The notes below the pieces were generated by a model. The model searched no databases. It was not told the origin of the DNA and saw only the letters and a program-made list of their open reading frames with translations. Shown here one piece after another: positions 27,781 to 36,869 of a stretch of DNA of 64,000 bases; the stretch's first letter is position 1; every line of letters begins with the position of its first letter. Made by a program: the position numbers and the translations under genes. The DNA comes from Halorientalis marina. Lineage in GTDB: Archaea > Halobacteriota > Halobacteria > Halobacteriales > Haloarculaceae. The stretch is from the NCBI RefSeq assembly GCF_023028345.1, contig NZ_CP095487.1, positions 1,798,001 through 1,862,000 of the forward strand, in the 5' to 3' direction.

Positions 27781-28475
27781 GAGCCGTCACCTCCACAGCG
27801 GGCGGCGAGGTCGGCCACGTCCGCGTCGCTGAACCGGTCGAGGAAGTCCGCGAGCGAGCCGTAGTAGCCCGTTCCCGGCTCCTCGGCCAGCGCCGACGTG
27901 ACGCCGTCGATCACGACCCGGAGGTGGCGGTCGTGGAAGTCGAGCCGCGCGGCCACCACGTCCGGGTCGACCGCCGCCTCGCGTCGGCAGAGATAGCCCA
28001 TGAACTCCAGCTGGATGCGGAGGTTGTCGTGGTTGTCCCGCTCGTCCTGGTCGACCTGGCACCCGAAGTACTCGTAGGCGCGGGCCAGGTCGAGGTTCAC
28101 GTCGTTCCAGGACACCTCCGGACGGTAATCGGACTCGTAGAGCGACACCGGCGGGCCCTGGCTGTCGACGGTCCCGTCGGTCCGGTCGACGACCTCGGAG
28201 TAGCCGACGACGAACAGGTCGTTGTACCGCGCCCGCACCGTGTCGTGGTCGTCCGCGATGTCCAGGTCCGGCGGCTCGACGTCCAGCGCAGTGCGGTCGA
28301 GCAGGGTCGCGAACTCCGCGGCGAGGTCGCCGCTGTCGAGCGCGGCGTAGAGGTCGGCGTCCGGTTCGGTGAACGCCCGGGCCGCGAGCGCGTAGATCGT
28401 CCCGCGGGCGGCGGGGTCCGTTTCCACCTCGTCTGCCAACTCGTCGGTCGCCGCGCCCGGCTCATTCGTCGCCAT
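27777..28475 (-). CDS. narJ: Nitrate reductase assembly chaperone (TorD/NarJ family)
   Basis: 232 residues, all-helical. 'GTIYALAARAFTEPDADLY' (residues about 25-43) is the usual first helix of TorD-type chaperones, and a later 'PPVSLYESDYRP' and 'DNLRIQLEFMGYLC' match the family core (PxxxYESxY and D-x2-xxELEFM). It binds the NarG apo-subunit and its Tat signal while the Mo-bis-MGD cofactor is inserted. Position between the heme-binding subunit (14-base overlap) and the membrane protein (4-base overlap) in the nar operon agrees with narJ. Confidence 0.87.
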   Translation of the reverse strand: MATNEPGAATDELADEVETDPAARGTIYALAARAFTEPDADLYAALDSGDLAAEFATLLDRTALDVEPPDLDIADDHDTVRARYNDLFVVGYSEVVDRTDGTVDSQGPPVSLYESDYRPEVSWNDVNLDLARAYEYFGCQVDQDERDNHDNLRIQLEFMGYLCRREAAVDPDVVAARLDFHDRHLRVVIDGVTSALAEEPGTGYYGSLADFLDRFSDADVADLAARCGGDGS

Positions 28476-29307
28476 CGGTCTCACCTCCGCTCCGCGTTCG
28501 CCGCACGCCCTCGATGGTGACCAGCGTCGTGACGACGATGCCCACGCCGGCGATGCCCCAGAGGATCGCCTCGTAGGGCGGTCCCTGCGGCCCGGGCCCG
28601 AGCGCGAGGTAGTACCAGTCGCTCGCGCCCTTCCGGCCGGACCGCTCCATGTTCGAGCCGTTCCAGGTCGCGAAGGCCACGTCCAGGTCGCGGTCGGTCG
28701 GGATCGTCGTCCGGTTCGGGCTGTCGGCGGCCAGCGGTCGCGAGACCACGACCGTCCAGCGGCCGTCCTCGTAGCTGTGGTTGGTGGCGACCCGCGACGA
28801 CTCGAAGGAGGTCGTCGTGCCGGGCCCGCCGGCGACCAGTTCCTGGCTCCGTCCACTGCCCGACCAGTACCAGACGTTGACCGGATTGTCCGCCCCACCC
28901 ATGGCGATTGGTGGGCGGGCGCTCTCGTTGACCGGCACCTGGACGGCCGCGGAATCGGCGAACCCGCGTATCGGTTCCGTGGTGGTGTCCCGGGTGGCGT
29001 CGGCCCAGGAGAGCCGGAGGTAGAGCCGGTCGTTCGTCCGTGCCGCCTCGACGTTCAGTCGCTCGACGCTCGTGTTGTCCGCGGCGGGGACGCTACTCGC
29101 CGCGCTCCCGAGCGGGACCGTCACCGCGGGGGCGTCCGCCCAGCCCGCACCGGTGGGCTGCTGGAGCGTCCCCGCGTCGCCGCCCGTACTGTAGTGAACC
29201 GGGATGGCGAACGCCGGGCGCGCCGAGACGACCGCCGGCAGGAGGGCCGTCCCCGCGAGCACGGCGACGGCGACGAGCGCGACCGCCGCGAGCGTCCTGT
29301 CATCCAT
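28462..29307 (-). CDS. Heme-binding subunit, ethylbenzene dehydrogenase gamma-like (nar operon)
   Basis: 281 residues with an N-terminal hydrophobic signal anchor (about 5-30), a beta-rich domain with 'RTNDRLYLRLSWADATRD' and 'DGRWTVVVSRPLAAD', and a C-terminal membrane helix (about 244-266). The pattern matches the EB_dh/CdhC-like heme b domain found as the gamma subunit of periplasmic DMSO-reductase-type enzymes. Such subunits receive electrons from the bc-type chain outside the cell and pass them to NarH. It sits between narH and narJ, like orf7 of the Haloferax nar operon. The axial heme ligands cannot be assigned from sequence alone. Confidence 0.75.
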   Translation of the reverse strand: MDDRTLAAVALVAVAVLAGTALLPAVVSARPAFAIPVHYSTGGDAGTLQQPTGAGWADAPAVTVPLGSAASSVPAADNTSVERLNVEAARTNDRLYLRLSWADATRDTTTEPIRGFADSAAVQVPVNESARPPIAMGGADNPVNVWYWSGSGRSQELVAGGPGTTTSFESSRVATNHSYEDGRWTVVVSRPLAADSPNRTTIPTDRDLDVAFATWNGSNMERSGRKGASDWYYLALGPGPQGPPYEAILWGIAGVGIVVTTLVTIEGVRRTRSGGETDGDE

Positions 29308-30379
29308 CGTCGAACACCTCCAGCCGGTACTTGTCCTCGCGGTTCCGGGTCAGCAGTTCCATGACCTCGCTCTCCTCGCCGCGCTGGACCTTGTTCCGCT
29401 CGCGCTCGATGGTGTTCAGCGCCTCGTTGACCGCCGGGCCGAACAGCTCTTCGAGGTAGTTCCGCGGGATGCGTTCGGCGTCGAGCGACTCCCCGCCCTC
29501 GGAGTGCTGTGGCGGGGCGAAGGGCGGGATGTAGTAGACGTTCGGCTCCGTCCGGTACTCGGGGTGGAGCCGGACCGCCACCTCGTACTCCTCGACGAGC
29601 TTGTAGATGGGGCCGTCCTCGTCGTCGAGGAAACCCACCATCCGCAACTGCGGCGGGCAGTCCTCGGCACACGACGGCGCGCGGACCTCGCCTTCCGGCC
29701 CCTCGCCCTCGATGCGCGGGTAACAGAAGATGCACTTCTCCGACTTCTTCGTCATCGCGTTGTAGTACACCTTCTTGTACGGACAGCCCTCGACGCAGTA
29801 GCGGTAGCCCCGACAGCGGTCCTGGTCGACGAGGACGATGCCGTCCTCCTCGCGCTTGTACAGCGCCGACCGTGGACACGCCTCCACACAGGAGGGGTGC
29901 GTACAGTGGTTGCAGATCCGTGGGAGGTAGAAGTAGTAGGAGTTGGGGTACTCGCCGGCGCCCTCGTCCTCGTCCCAGTTGGGGCCCCACTCGGCCTGGT
30001 CCATCGGGCGGAGCGGTTCGTCGCTGCCCTCGTAGAAGATGGCGTCGTGGTTGAACTCCCACGGCCGGCCGTACTCCTCCTCGTCCGGGAGTTCGCCGGG
30101 GCTGCGCTCGCTGTGTTCCTCGGACTGCCAGCCGCCGCCCATCTCCTCCCAGTCCCGGGGGTAGCCCGACCCGGGCTTGGTCTCGACGTTGTTCCAGTAC
30201 ATGTAGTCGCGGCCGCCGCCCTCTGTCCAGTTGGTCTTGCAGGCGATGGTGCAGGTCTGACAGCCGATGCACTTGTTGAGGTCCATGACCATCGCGACCT
30301 GGTGGTCGACGCCCTCCGCGAGGTCGATGCCCTCCGGGGTGTCGCTGCTTCCGTCCCCCGACTGGTCCTGGGAACTCAT
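29300..30379 (-). CDS. narH: Respiratory nitrate reductase, Fe-S beta subunit
   Basis: 359 residues. Four Cys groups are visible: CIGCQTCTIAC, CNHCTHPSCVEACP, CRGYRYCVEGCPYKK and KCIFCYPRIE, with CAEDCPPQ completing the set. In NarH the third group has Trp in place of a Cys, giving one [3Fe-4S] and three [4Fe-4S] clusters; here the position is Tyr (CRGYR), so it still lacks the cysteine. Conserved EKCIFCYPRI and LHPEYRTEPNVYYIPP are typical of NarH. Its ATG overlaps the narG stop by 4 bases. It carries electrons to NarG. Confidence 0.93.
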   Translation of the reverse strand: MSSQDQSGDGSSDTPEGIDLAEGVDHQVAMVMDLNKCIGCQTCTIACKTNWTEGGGRDYMYWNNVETKPGSGYPRDWEEMGGGWQSEEHSERSPGELPDEEEYGRPWEFNHDAIFYEGSDEPLRPMDQAEWGPNWDEDEGAGEYPNSYYFYLPRICNHCTHPSCVEACPRSALYKREEDGIVLVDQDRCRGYRYCVEGCPYKKVYYNAMTKKSEKCIFCYPRIEGEGPEGEVRAPSCAEDCPPQLRMVGFLDDEDGPIYKLVEEYEVAVRLHPEYRTEPNVYYIPPFAPPQHSEGGESLDAERIPRNYLEELFGPAVNEALNTIERERNKVQRGEESEVMELLTRNREDKYRLEVFDDG

Positions 30380-33300
30380 TGGCTCTCACCTCCGCCGTCG
30401 GCGGCAGAGTCGTCGTCGCCACCTGCGCTCCCGTCGCCCCCGTCGACCGGCTCCACCTCGACGCGCACGTCGCTGTTGACGCCGGTCGGCCCCCAGTAGT
30501 TGGGGAAGAAATAGAGGTGTTCCCCGGTGTCTTCGGGGTACTGGACGAGCTGTGTCGGCTTCATGTACATCGGCACGAGCGAGTTGAAATTCTCCCGATC
30601 CGGGTACTGGAACTTCTCCCAGGAGAAGAAGTGTCGTGCCGTCCCTGGCTCGCTGCTGGGGTAGGACTTGGCCTGGACTTCCACGTCGGCGAGGTCGTTG
30701 TAGACCCGGACGGTGTCGCCGTCCTCGATGCCCCGTTCATCCAGGTCCTGGGGGTTGAGGAAGACGGTGGGTTCGCCACGCTGGAGGCGGAGCATCTTCG
30801 AGTTGTCCCGCCACGTCGAGTGGATCGACCACCGGCTGTGGGGCGTGTTGTATCGCAGCGGGTAGTCCTCTTTCTCCTGCAGGACCGGCCCGGTCTTGTG
30901 TGTCGGCAGTTCCTCGCCGAGGTCCAGGAACCAGTCGTGGTCGATGTAGTACTGCTGGCGGCCGGTGAAGGTCGGCCACGGCTCCTTGTCCCGGACGTAC
31001 TGCTTCCACGGCGCGTAGGCCTCGCCCTCCTCGATGGGTGAGGTCCAGTGGTCCCCGGTTTCGAGGAACCGCTGTGGCTGGTCGTCGACGTCGTCGAACG
31101 TGATCTGCTCGTCGGTACCGTCGGGGTTGGTCTCCGCGGAGTGCTCGAGGATGTACTCCGCCGCGGCGCGGTCCTCGGTCAGCGCGCCCTCCTCGTCGTC
31201 CTCCCAGTCGCGCACGTAGTCGTCGTGGATCGACTGGAGGTCGATCTCGCGGTCGAACTTGCGGTCGGGCACCGGGTCGATACCGCGCTCCTCGGCGATC
31301 TCCTGAATCTTCTGGCCGAGTTCGCGGAAGATCTGCCAGTCGGTTTTGGACTGGCCCAGCGGCTCGACGGCGGGCGTGAACGGGTGCACGTACGTGTGCA
31401 TGTCCGTCATCGAGAGGTCGTGTTTCTCGTAGTGGCTCGCCGCCGGGAGCACGATGTCCGAATAGAGGGCCGTCGAGTCCATCCGGAAGTTGATGTCGAC
31501 GACCATGTCGAGTTTCGGCCACAGTTCCTCCTCGACGGCGACGTTGCCCTTGGCCTGGTTGAAGTAGTTGCCCCGCCAGACGAACATGAGCCGCGGGTCC
31601 GGTCGGGTGCCGTCCTCGCGTTCGGATGGGTAGACCGGCATCCATCCCTCGTCGATGGATTCCTGGATGCGCTGGGCGGTGTCGGGGTCGGTGTTGTCGA
31701 GGATACCGCCGTGGAAGTAGGTCCACAGCGTCGTCGGGACCCCGCGGACCGACCCGGTGGGGAAGGAGAGAGTCTGCCAGCCGTGGAACGTCCAGATCTT
31801 CTCCTGGCCGACGTAGTGGTCGAGGCCGGTCCCCTGCTCGCCGAGGTTGCCGGTGAGCGTGACGAGCAACTGGATGGCGCGATTCGCGAGGTCGTTGTGG
31901 TACCAGTCGTTGACGCCTTTGCCATGGATGATCTTCGCCTTGTCCGCCTCGGCGAACTCGCGGGCGATCTCCTGGTGGGTCTCCCGCCCGACGCCGGTCT
32001 CCTCGTTGATGTACTCGGGCGTGTAGTTCGACAGCTCCTCGTTCAGGTTGTTCCAGACCGACGTGACCGACACCTCGCCGCCCGTGGCCTGCACCGTCCG
32101 GGACACGTCCAGTTGCGGATCGAAGGTCAGTTCGATGCTCGCGCTGGCGTCGTGCTGGCCGTCGCGGTCGCCGAGCGAACCCGGTGCGACCCGGAGACTC
32201 CCCTGGGCGTCCTGCATGACGAACGTCTTCTCGGGGTCTTCGACGTTCGTGCCGAGGCCGGGCACCTCGCTCGCACGGAGGAACTTCCCGGTGTCCTCAC
32301 GCACCAGCAGGGGCATATCGGTCTGCTCCTTCAGGTGGGCCTCGTCGTACAGTCCCTCGTCGACGATGGTCCGGGCCATCCCGAGCGCGAGCGCGGTGTC
32401 GGTGTCCGGTTCCGGGCTGAGCCAATCGTCGCAGTGGATCGCGGTCTGTGAGTAGTCCGTGAAGACGCCGACGCGTTTCGTGCCGTTGTACTGGGCTTCG
32501 AGAAAGAACTTCGCGTCTGGGATGCGCGTGACGTTGATGTTCGACCCCCACGCGATGATGTAGTCGGCGTTGTACCAGTCGGCGCTCTCGGCGTTGTCGG
32601 TCTGGGTCCCCCACGTGATGGGCTGTCCGGGGGGCAGGTCCGAGTACCACTCGTAGAAGCTGTGGGAGAGCCCGCCGAGCAGATTGACGAGCCGGGACCC
32701 CGAGGCGAAGGAGACGGGGCTCATCGCCGGAATGGGCGTGAAGCCGCTGATGGCGTCGTACTCCTCGTCCTGGACCGTCTCGATGACCTCCTCGGCGATA
32801 GCAGTCAGGGCTTCGTCCCAGGAGACGCGCTTCCACTGCCCCTCACCGCGGCCCTCGGGATTGGGCTCGTCGCGGCTCCAGTCGACCCGCATCAGCGGTT
32901 CGGTGATGCGGTGGTCCGCGTTGACGTAGTCGGAGTAGCAGGCCCCCTTCTGACAGCCCCGCGGATTGGGGTCCGGAAGGCTCTCGTCGAAGTTGGGGTA
33001 GTCGCCGGCCTGCTCCTCGCGCCAGACCTGGCCGTTACGGACGTACACCTGCCAGGAACAGCTCCCGGTGCAGTTGACCGAGTGAGTCGAGCGTGCCTTC
33101 GAGTCCCAGTCCCACTCCTCGCGGTAGAGGTCTTCCCAGTCGCGGTAGGGGTAAGAGCCGATGGGGTCGTCCACGATCTCGAGGTCGGTCATCGCCGTGC
33201 CGTCCTGGCCGAGACTCAGCCCGGTCGCGCCGACGGCGGCCGCGGCGCCCAGTCCCTTCAGGAAGTCACGGCGGGCCGTGTCCAGCCCGTTCGCTGTGGC

Positions 33301-33447
33301 GTCGGGTGTGGACTCCGCCGCGGCGTCCGTTCCGCTATCCGCGGCAGCGTCAGTCCCGCCGTCCGTCGCGGTGTCGTCCGCTCCGTCCGCCCCAGTGTCT
33401 GTCGTCCCGTCCCTCGTGTCGTCGTTCCGTTCGGTTCGTTCACTCAT
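30376..33447 (-). CDS. narG: Respiratory nitrate reductase, molybdopterin alpha subunit, Tat exported
   Basis: 1023 residues. The Fe-S ligand pattern H122-x3-C126-x3-C130-x34-C165 has exactly the NarG spacing for the FS0 cluster. The WGTQTDNAESADW segment carries Asp284, equivalent to the Mo-ligand Asp of E. coli NarG. Molybdopterin oxidoreductase and molydopterin-binding domains follow to the C-terminus. A Tat motif ARRDFLKGLG lies at residues 58-67, after an unusual 57-residue Asp/Thr/Ala-rich stretch. Export puts the active site outside the membrane, as in haloarchaeal pNar. The start overlaps the small membrane gene stop by 8 bases; narH follows with 4-base overlap. It reduces nitrate to nitrite. 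Confidence 0.94.
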   Translation of the reverse strand: MSERTERNDDTRDGTTDTGADGADDTATDGGTDAAADSGTDAAAESTPDATANGLDTARRDFLKGLGAAAAVGATGLSLGQDGTAMTDLEIVDDPIGSYPYRDWEDLYREEWDWDSKARSTHSVNCTGSCSWQVYVRNGQVWREEQAGDYPNFDESLPDPNPRGCQKGACYSDYVNADHRITEPLMRVDWSRDEPNPEGRGEGQWKRVSWDEALTAIAEEVIETVQDEEYDAISGFTPIPAMSPVSFASGSRLVNLLGGLSHSFYEWYSDLPPGQPITWGTQTDNAESADWYNADYIIAWGSNINVTRIPDAKFFLEAQYNGTKRVGVFTDYSQTAIHCDDWLSPEPDTDTALALGMARTIVDEGLYDEAHLKEQTDMPLLVREDTGKFLRASEVPGLGTNVEDPEKTFVMQDAQGSLRVAPGSLGDRDGQHDASASIELTFDPQLDVSRTVQATGGEVSVTSVWNNLNEELSNYTPEYINEETGVGRETHQEIAREFAEADKAKIIHGKGVNDWYHNDLANRAIQLLVTLTGNLGEQGTGLDHYVGQEKIWTFHGWQTLSFPTGSVRGVPTTLWTYFHGGILDNTDPDTAQRIQESIDEGWMPVYPSEREDGTRPDPRLMFVWRGNYFNQAKGNVAVEEELWPKLDMVVDINFRMDSTALYSDIVLPAASHYEKHDLSMTDMHTYVHPFTPAVEPLGQSKTDWQIFRELGQKIQEIAEERGIDPVPDRKFDREIDLQSIHDDYVRDWEDDEEGALTEDRAAAEYILEHSAETNPDGTDEQITFDDVDDQPQRFLETGDHWTSPIEEGEAYAPWKQYVRDKEPWPTFTGRQQYYIDHDWFLDLGEELPTHKTGPVLQEKEDYPLRYNTPHSRWSIHSTWRDNSKMLRLQRGEPTVFLNPQDLDERGIEDGDTVRVYNDLADVEVQAKSYPSSEPGTARHFFSWEKFQYPDRENFNSLVPMYMKPTQLVQYPEDTGEHLYFFPNYWGPTGVNSDVRVEVEPVDGGDGSAGGDDDSAADGGGESQ

Positions 33448-33628
33448 TGTCGAACACCACCGTCAGGAGGCCACAGGCCACGCCGAGTGCCGCCAGGCCG
33501 ATGCCGAGCGCCGTGTCGCCGCCCACGTCGAGGCCGGCGGCGATCAGCGCGACACCGGCGAGTTTGCTCACCCGGTCGAGCCAGCGGTACTGTGCCGGCG
33601 ACAGCGCCAGCGAGCGATGCGTCGTCAT
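33440..33628 (-). CDS. Small membrane protein of the nar operon (orf4-like)
   Basis: 62 residues, [20 protein letters not shown] and onward, with two membrane helices (about 21-38 and 40-57) ending in VFDNE. It lies between narC (4-base overlap at 33625-33628) and narG (8-base overlap), the place of the small orf4 in haloarchaeal nar operons. The tight overlaps show it is translated as part of the operon. It might stabilise the cytochrome b-Rieske part or link it to NarGH; no biochemical role is known to me. Confidence 0.75.
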   Translation of the reverse strand: MTTHRSLALSPAQYRWLDRVSKLAGVALIAAGLDVGGDTALGIGLAALGVACGLLTVVFDNE

Positions 33629-35043
33629 TCCGACCCCTCCTCGGCGGCCGGGCCGTCGTCCGTCCCGTCCGCTGCCGGGCCGTTCCTCGCCCTGCCGCCG
33701 TCGGTGGCCGGCGCGGCCTCCGAGCCACCGCCCCCGCCGCCGAAGCCGCCGAGGGTGGCGTAAGTGATCAACCCCGTGACGAGCGGGACGACCACGAGCG
33801 CGGCAATCAGGAACGGTTTGAGGTCGTTGGTCGGCATCCCGACGATTTCGGCCAGGAGGACGTCCATGCCGGCGATGGAGGCGATCATGATGAACGTAAC
33901 GCCAGCCACGCCGACGCCGGTCTGCCACGGCCGCTCCAGCGGGTTCGCGGTGAAGTGGACCGGGTCCTCCTCGTAGTCGATGAACGGCCACACTGCGACC
34001 GCGAGGAAGACCAGCCCGGGCAACAGCAGGCCGCCGATGAACTCCGAGCTGATGTGGACGCCCAGCAGGTCGATGCTCATCCACGACGGGACGAGCTTCA
34101 GGAAGCCGTAGCCCCACATCAGGAACCAGTCTGGCATGATGAGGCTCGGCGTCGACGCGGGGTCGTTCGGCCCGTAGGCGGCGACGTTGTGGACCGGCAG
34201 GAAGCCGGCCAAAAGCGACAGCGTCGCCAGCGTCAGGAAGAACACGACGGCGCTGACCGCCGCCTGGTTCGGGAAGGCCGGCAGGCCCACCACGACGCTG
34301 TCGTCGTCTTTGTCTACCTGCTCGCGTCCATCCACGTCCTCGTCGCGCTGGGCCTCGGTGTGTTTCTGCCGGATCAGAATCGCCATGTGGAGGACGAGCA
34401 GTCCCGCGATTGCCAGCGGCAGGACCAGTATGTGCAGGAAGTAGAGCCGCGGAATCGTCGCACTGGAGGGGAAACTCCCGCCGAAGACGATGAACGCCAG
34501 CGTCTCGCCGACCAGTGGGATCGAGAGCGCGACGTTGTAGCCGATGCCGACGGCCGTGCTGGCGAACTCGTCGAACGGCAACGCGTACCCGGTGTAGGCA
34601 GCGAACATCGACAGCCCCGCGAGGCCGGTCCCGACGAGCCAGTTCGGCTCCCGGGGGTTCCGGTAGGCCCCGGTGAAGAAGACCCGTAACATGTGCAGGG
34701 CCATCGAGGCGATGAACAGGTGGGCCGCCCAGTGGTGAATCCGCCGGATCAACATCCCGAAGGGCACGTCGTAGGTGATGTTGAGGACGCTCGCGAAGGA
34801 CTCGGGGAGGTCCTCTCCCTGGTACTGGGCGACGCTGCCCTCGTACTCCACGTCGCTCGTGCTCGGCTCGAAGAAGAAGCCGAGGAAGACGCCCGTCAGC
34901 ACGAGGATCAGGAAACAGAACAGGGCGACCTCGCCGAGGAGAAAGGAGTCCTCTGCGGGGAAGGCCTTCCCGAGGAACGACTGGGCACCGCTCAGATCGA
35001 GGCGGTCGTCGAACCAGCCGTAGAGGCGCTCACGGCGGCTCAT
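33625..35043 (-). CDS. narC: Cytochrome b (bc-type) of the nitrate reductase complex
   Basis: 472-residue cytochrome b/b6-like protein. The N-terminal part holds '[20 protein letters not shown]' and a later '[21 protein letters not shown]', supplying paired histidines for two b hemes; the C-terminal part carries the subunit-IV-like '[17 protein letters not shown]' (the PDWY-type quinol-site motif as PDWF). It ends in a Gly/Glu-rich tail. It oxidises menaquinol and sends electrons through the Rieske protein to NarGH. The ATG at 35043 shares one base with the Rieske stop. Confidence 0.9.
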   Translation of the reverse strand: MSRRERLYGWFDDRLDLSGAQSFLGKAFPAEDSFLLGEVALFCFLILVLTGVFLGFFFEPSTSDVEYEGSVAQYQGEDLPESFASVLNITYDVPFGMLIRRIHHWAAHLFIASMALHMLRVFFTGAYRNPREPNWLVGTGLAGLSMFAAYTGYALPFDEFASTAVGIGYNVALSIPLVGETLAFIVFGGSFPSSATIPRLYFLHILVLPLAIAGLLVLHMAILIRQKHTEAQRDEDVDGREQVDKDDDSVVVGLPAFPNQAAVSAVVFFLTLATLSLLAGFLPVHNVAAYGPNDPASTPSLIMPDWFLMWGYGFLKLVPSWMSIDLLGVHISSEFIGGLLLPGLVFLAVAVWPFIDYEEDPVHFTANPLERPWQTGVGVAGVTFIMIASIAGMDVLLAEIVGMPTNDLKPFLIAALVVVPLVTGLITYATLGGFGGGGGGSEAAPATDGGRARNGPAADGTDDGPAAEEGSE

Positions 35044-35735
35044 CACGCACCCCCGGGGCCGACGGCCCCCTCGAAGTCGCCGGTCGCGAGCAGATAGCCG
35101 TCACTGGAAAGCGTGATCGGGAGCTGCGGGAGCGACCGCGCCGGCGGGCCGCCGGTGACCATCGCCCCCGAGAGCGGGTCGAACCGCCCGGAGTGACAGG
35201 GACAGACCAGCGTCGTCCCGTCGCGGTCGGCGACCATACAGCCGGCGTGGGTACACACCTTCGAGTAGGCAGCGTACCCGCCGACGGTGAACTCGGATTT
35301 CGTCTCGCCGCCGTACTCGCCCTCCGCGAAGCGCACGAGCAGGGTCGGCGCTCGCTCGATGCCGGGGTGGCTCTCCGGGAAGACGGTGAGCTGTTCGCCC
35401 TCGCCGAGCCGCCCCTCTTCGATCCGACTGCCCTCGCCGTCGACGAGGGCGACCCCGTCGGAGTAGACGGGACCGGTGTACTCCCGCTCGAACACCTTCG
35501 AGAGCCCGGAGAGCGGGGCCACGAGACTGCCGATGGCAGTCAGCCCGCCGATGGTCGCCAGCGCCTTCGCGTAGTCGCGGCGCTCCATCTCGGCGCGGTG
35601 GTCGCCGTAGAAGTTTTGGTAGATGCTCGGCCGGTGGCCGCCGTCGCCACCCTCACAGGCACAGCCGTCGTCGGCGTCGGGCCACCCAGAGGTCGGCACC
35701 TCGTCGGCGGACGAGCCGTCGTCGGTCCCGGTCAT
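35043..35735 (-). CDS. narB: Rieske iron-sulfur protein of the nitrate reductase complex
   Basis: 230 residues. A twin-arginine [19 protein letters not shown] anchor lies near residues 50-70, after an acidic cytoplasmic segment with CACEGG. The Rieske motifs are CTHAGC and CPCHSG, spaced by a 14-residue loop with '[11 protein letters not shown]', ligating a [2Fe-2S] cluster via two Cys and two His. It works with the cytochrome b encoded downstream as a bc-like quinol oxidase segment. ATG 35735 overlaps the preceding gene's stop by 4 bases. Confidence 0.92.
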   Translation of the reverse strand: MTGTDDGSSADEVPTSGWPDADDGCACEGGDGGHRPSIYQNFYGDHRAEMERRDYAKALATIGGLTAIGSLVAPLSGLSKVFEREYTGPVYSDGVALVDGEGSRIEEGRLGEGEQLTVFPESHPGIERAPTLLVRFAEGEYGGETKSEFTVGGYAAYSKVCTHAGCMVADRDGTTLVCPCHSGRFDPLSGAMVTGGPPARSLPQLPITLSSDGYLLATGDFEGAVGPGGA

Positions 35736-36412
35736 CCGTGGTCCCTCCGTTCGGCGACCTCGACGTGGGGCATGAACCAGGCGTAGTACGACACCGTGAG
35801 CCCGGTCAGTGACATGAACATCCCGAAGGCGTACAGCCCGAAGTACTGGGTGCGGGCGAGAGTGAGGTACTCGCCGGTGAACAGCGCGGCGAACGTGATC
35901 GAGAGGGCCGTCAGCCCGCCCATGGCGATCAGCCCCTCGATGGCGTCGCTCGAAGGATAGTACTCCACGAGCCAGCGGGTCTCGGTCTCGATCCACGGCA
36001 ACGACACGCCGCCGTCGGGCCGGTGGCCCGACGAGGTCTCGCTCGCCCCGCTCTCGGGACCGCCGTCGGGCCGATGCTCCGACGAGGCCCCGCTCGCTCC
36101 GCTCGCGGGCCCGCCGTCCGTGGCCGCCGTCGCCCGCTCGTCGGCGTCCGGCCGCGCCGCCCGGTTCATGAACCGATGGAAGCCGGCGACCACGCCGACG
36201 AGGGCGAACAGCGCCACCCAGACGATGACGCCGACCTGACTGGGCGAGAGTTTCGTCGGCGTGTCCAGCGGGCCGGCCAGTGGCTGTATCTCGCTCACGC
36301 TCTGGTCGATTTCGATCTCTTCGGCGGGTGGTTCGCCGTGCATCGCGACGTACCACGTCGGCAAGAGCACGGCGGCGACCACCAGGAGGATGATGAGTGT
36401 CCTGTATTGCAT
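35732..36412 (-). CDS. First gene of nar operon: membrane protein with repeat linker
   Basis: 226 residues. Membrane segments lie near residues 5-24, 57-77, 160-182 and 190-213. The loop between the second and third carries a duplicated 17-residue unit rich in Gly, Ser, Ala, with HRPDGG in each copy. The C-terminal 'TRTQYFGLYAFGMFMSLTGLTVSYYAWFMPHVE' part looks like a cytochrome-complex accessory membrane subunit. It precedes the Rieske gene with a 4-base overlap, the position of narA in Haloferax. No Fe-S or heme motif is visible; function unknown. Confidence 0.75.
   Translation of the reverse strand: MQYRTLIILLVVAAVLLPTWYVAMHGEPPAEEIEIDQSVSEIQPLAGPLDTPTKLSPSQVGVIVWVALFALVGVVAGFHRFMNRAARPDADERATAATDGGPASGASGASSEHRPDGGPESGASETSSGHRPDGGVSLPWIETETRWLVEYYPSSDAIEGLIAMGGLTALSITFAALFTGEYLTLARTQYFGLYAFGMFMSLTGLTVSYYAWFMPHVEVAERRDHG
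36009..36118. repeat. 51-base tandem repeat within the first nar gene
   Basis: A 51-base unit beginning ccgccgtcgggccg occurs twice (36009-36059 and 36060-36110), followed by eight bases of a third copy. The unit is 17 codons, so the reading frame is kept and a 17-residue linker segment is duplicated. Divergence between copies shows it is not a sequencing artefact. Confidence 0.85.
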
Positions 36413-36869
36413 GGTGGGAAGGGGCCCTCGAACGCGGCCGAGAGCCGACTACCGGTCAATCGGCGTTTCCGGTTCGATACGACCCGGTCCGCCGCGGACC
36501 GTCCGGGTCCGGGACTCGACGGCGGATGGAGTACTCTCGGTTCCGATACATGTGAACCTCGTAGAGGCCGAGGTTGAATCACGACCCATCAAATAGAGGG
36601 GCTTAAAGAACCGGGGCCGGATCGGCAGTACGCCGCGCCGTAAAGTCCGGGGAACGCGTCCAGATGCAGGCCCGGACGGACGAACTCACGGGTGCCCGCA
36701 CTCTACACACCGTGCTTCCGATCCTCGGCGGCTTTTCGGTCGACGAACCGGGCGCAAACGGACGCACGGGGCCGTTCAGGCACCGCCTCGGTCGGTCACA
36801 CCCGTTTTGCTCGTCGGATTCGACGGGTTCGGGGAAACGTATATTATTCCAACCGTGGACTGGGCGAAT
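36413..36869. promoter_or_regulatory. nar/narO intergenic control region
   Basis: 457 bases between divergent starts hold no supported gene. For the nar operon, TATA-like TTTAAG (36601-36607) and ACATGTATCGG (36544-36553) on the minus strand imply a 5' leader of more than 100 bases. Two inverted repeats are near them: AACCTCG-N7-CGAGGTT (36555-36575) and CCGGTTCG-N3-CGACCCGG with one mismatch (36469-36487). On the narO side CGTCG-N4-CGACG (36812-36825) lies 13 bases upstream of the TATA element. These are candidate NarO or redox-regulator sites; assignment is inference. Confidence 0.5.
36838..36848 (+). promoter_or_regulatory. TATA box of narO
   Basis: CGTATATTATT lies 22-32 bases before the narO ATG at 36870, the placement for a leaderless transcript, and fixes that start against longer in-frame alternatives. 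Confidence 0.75.
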
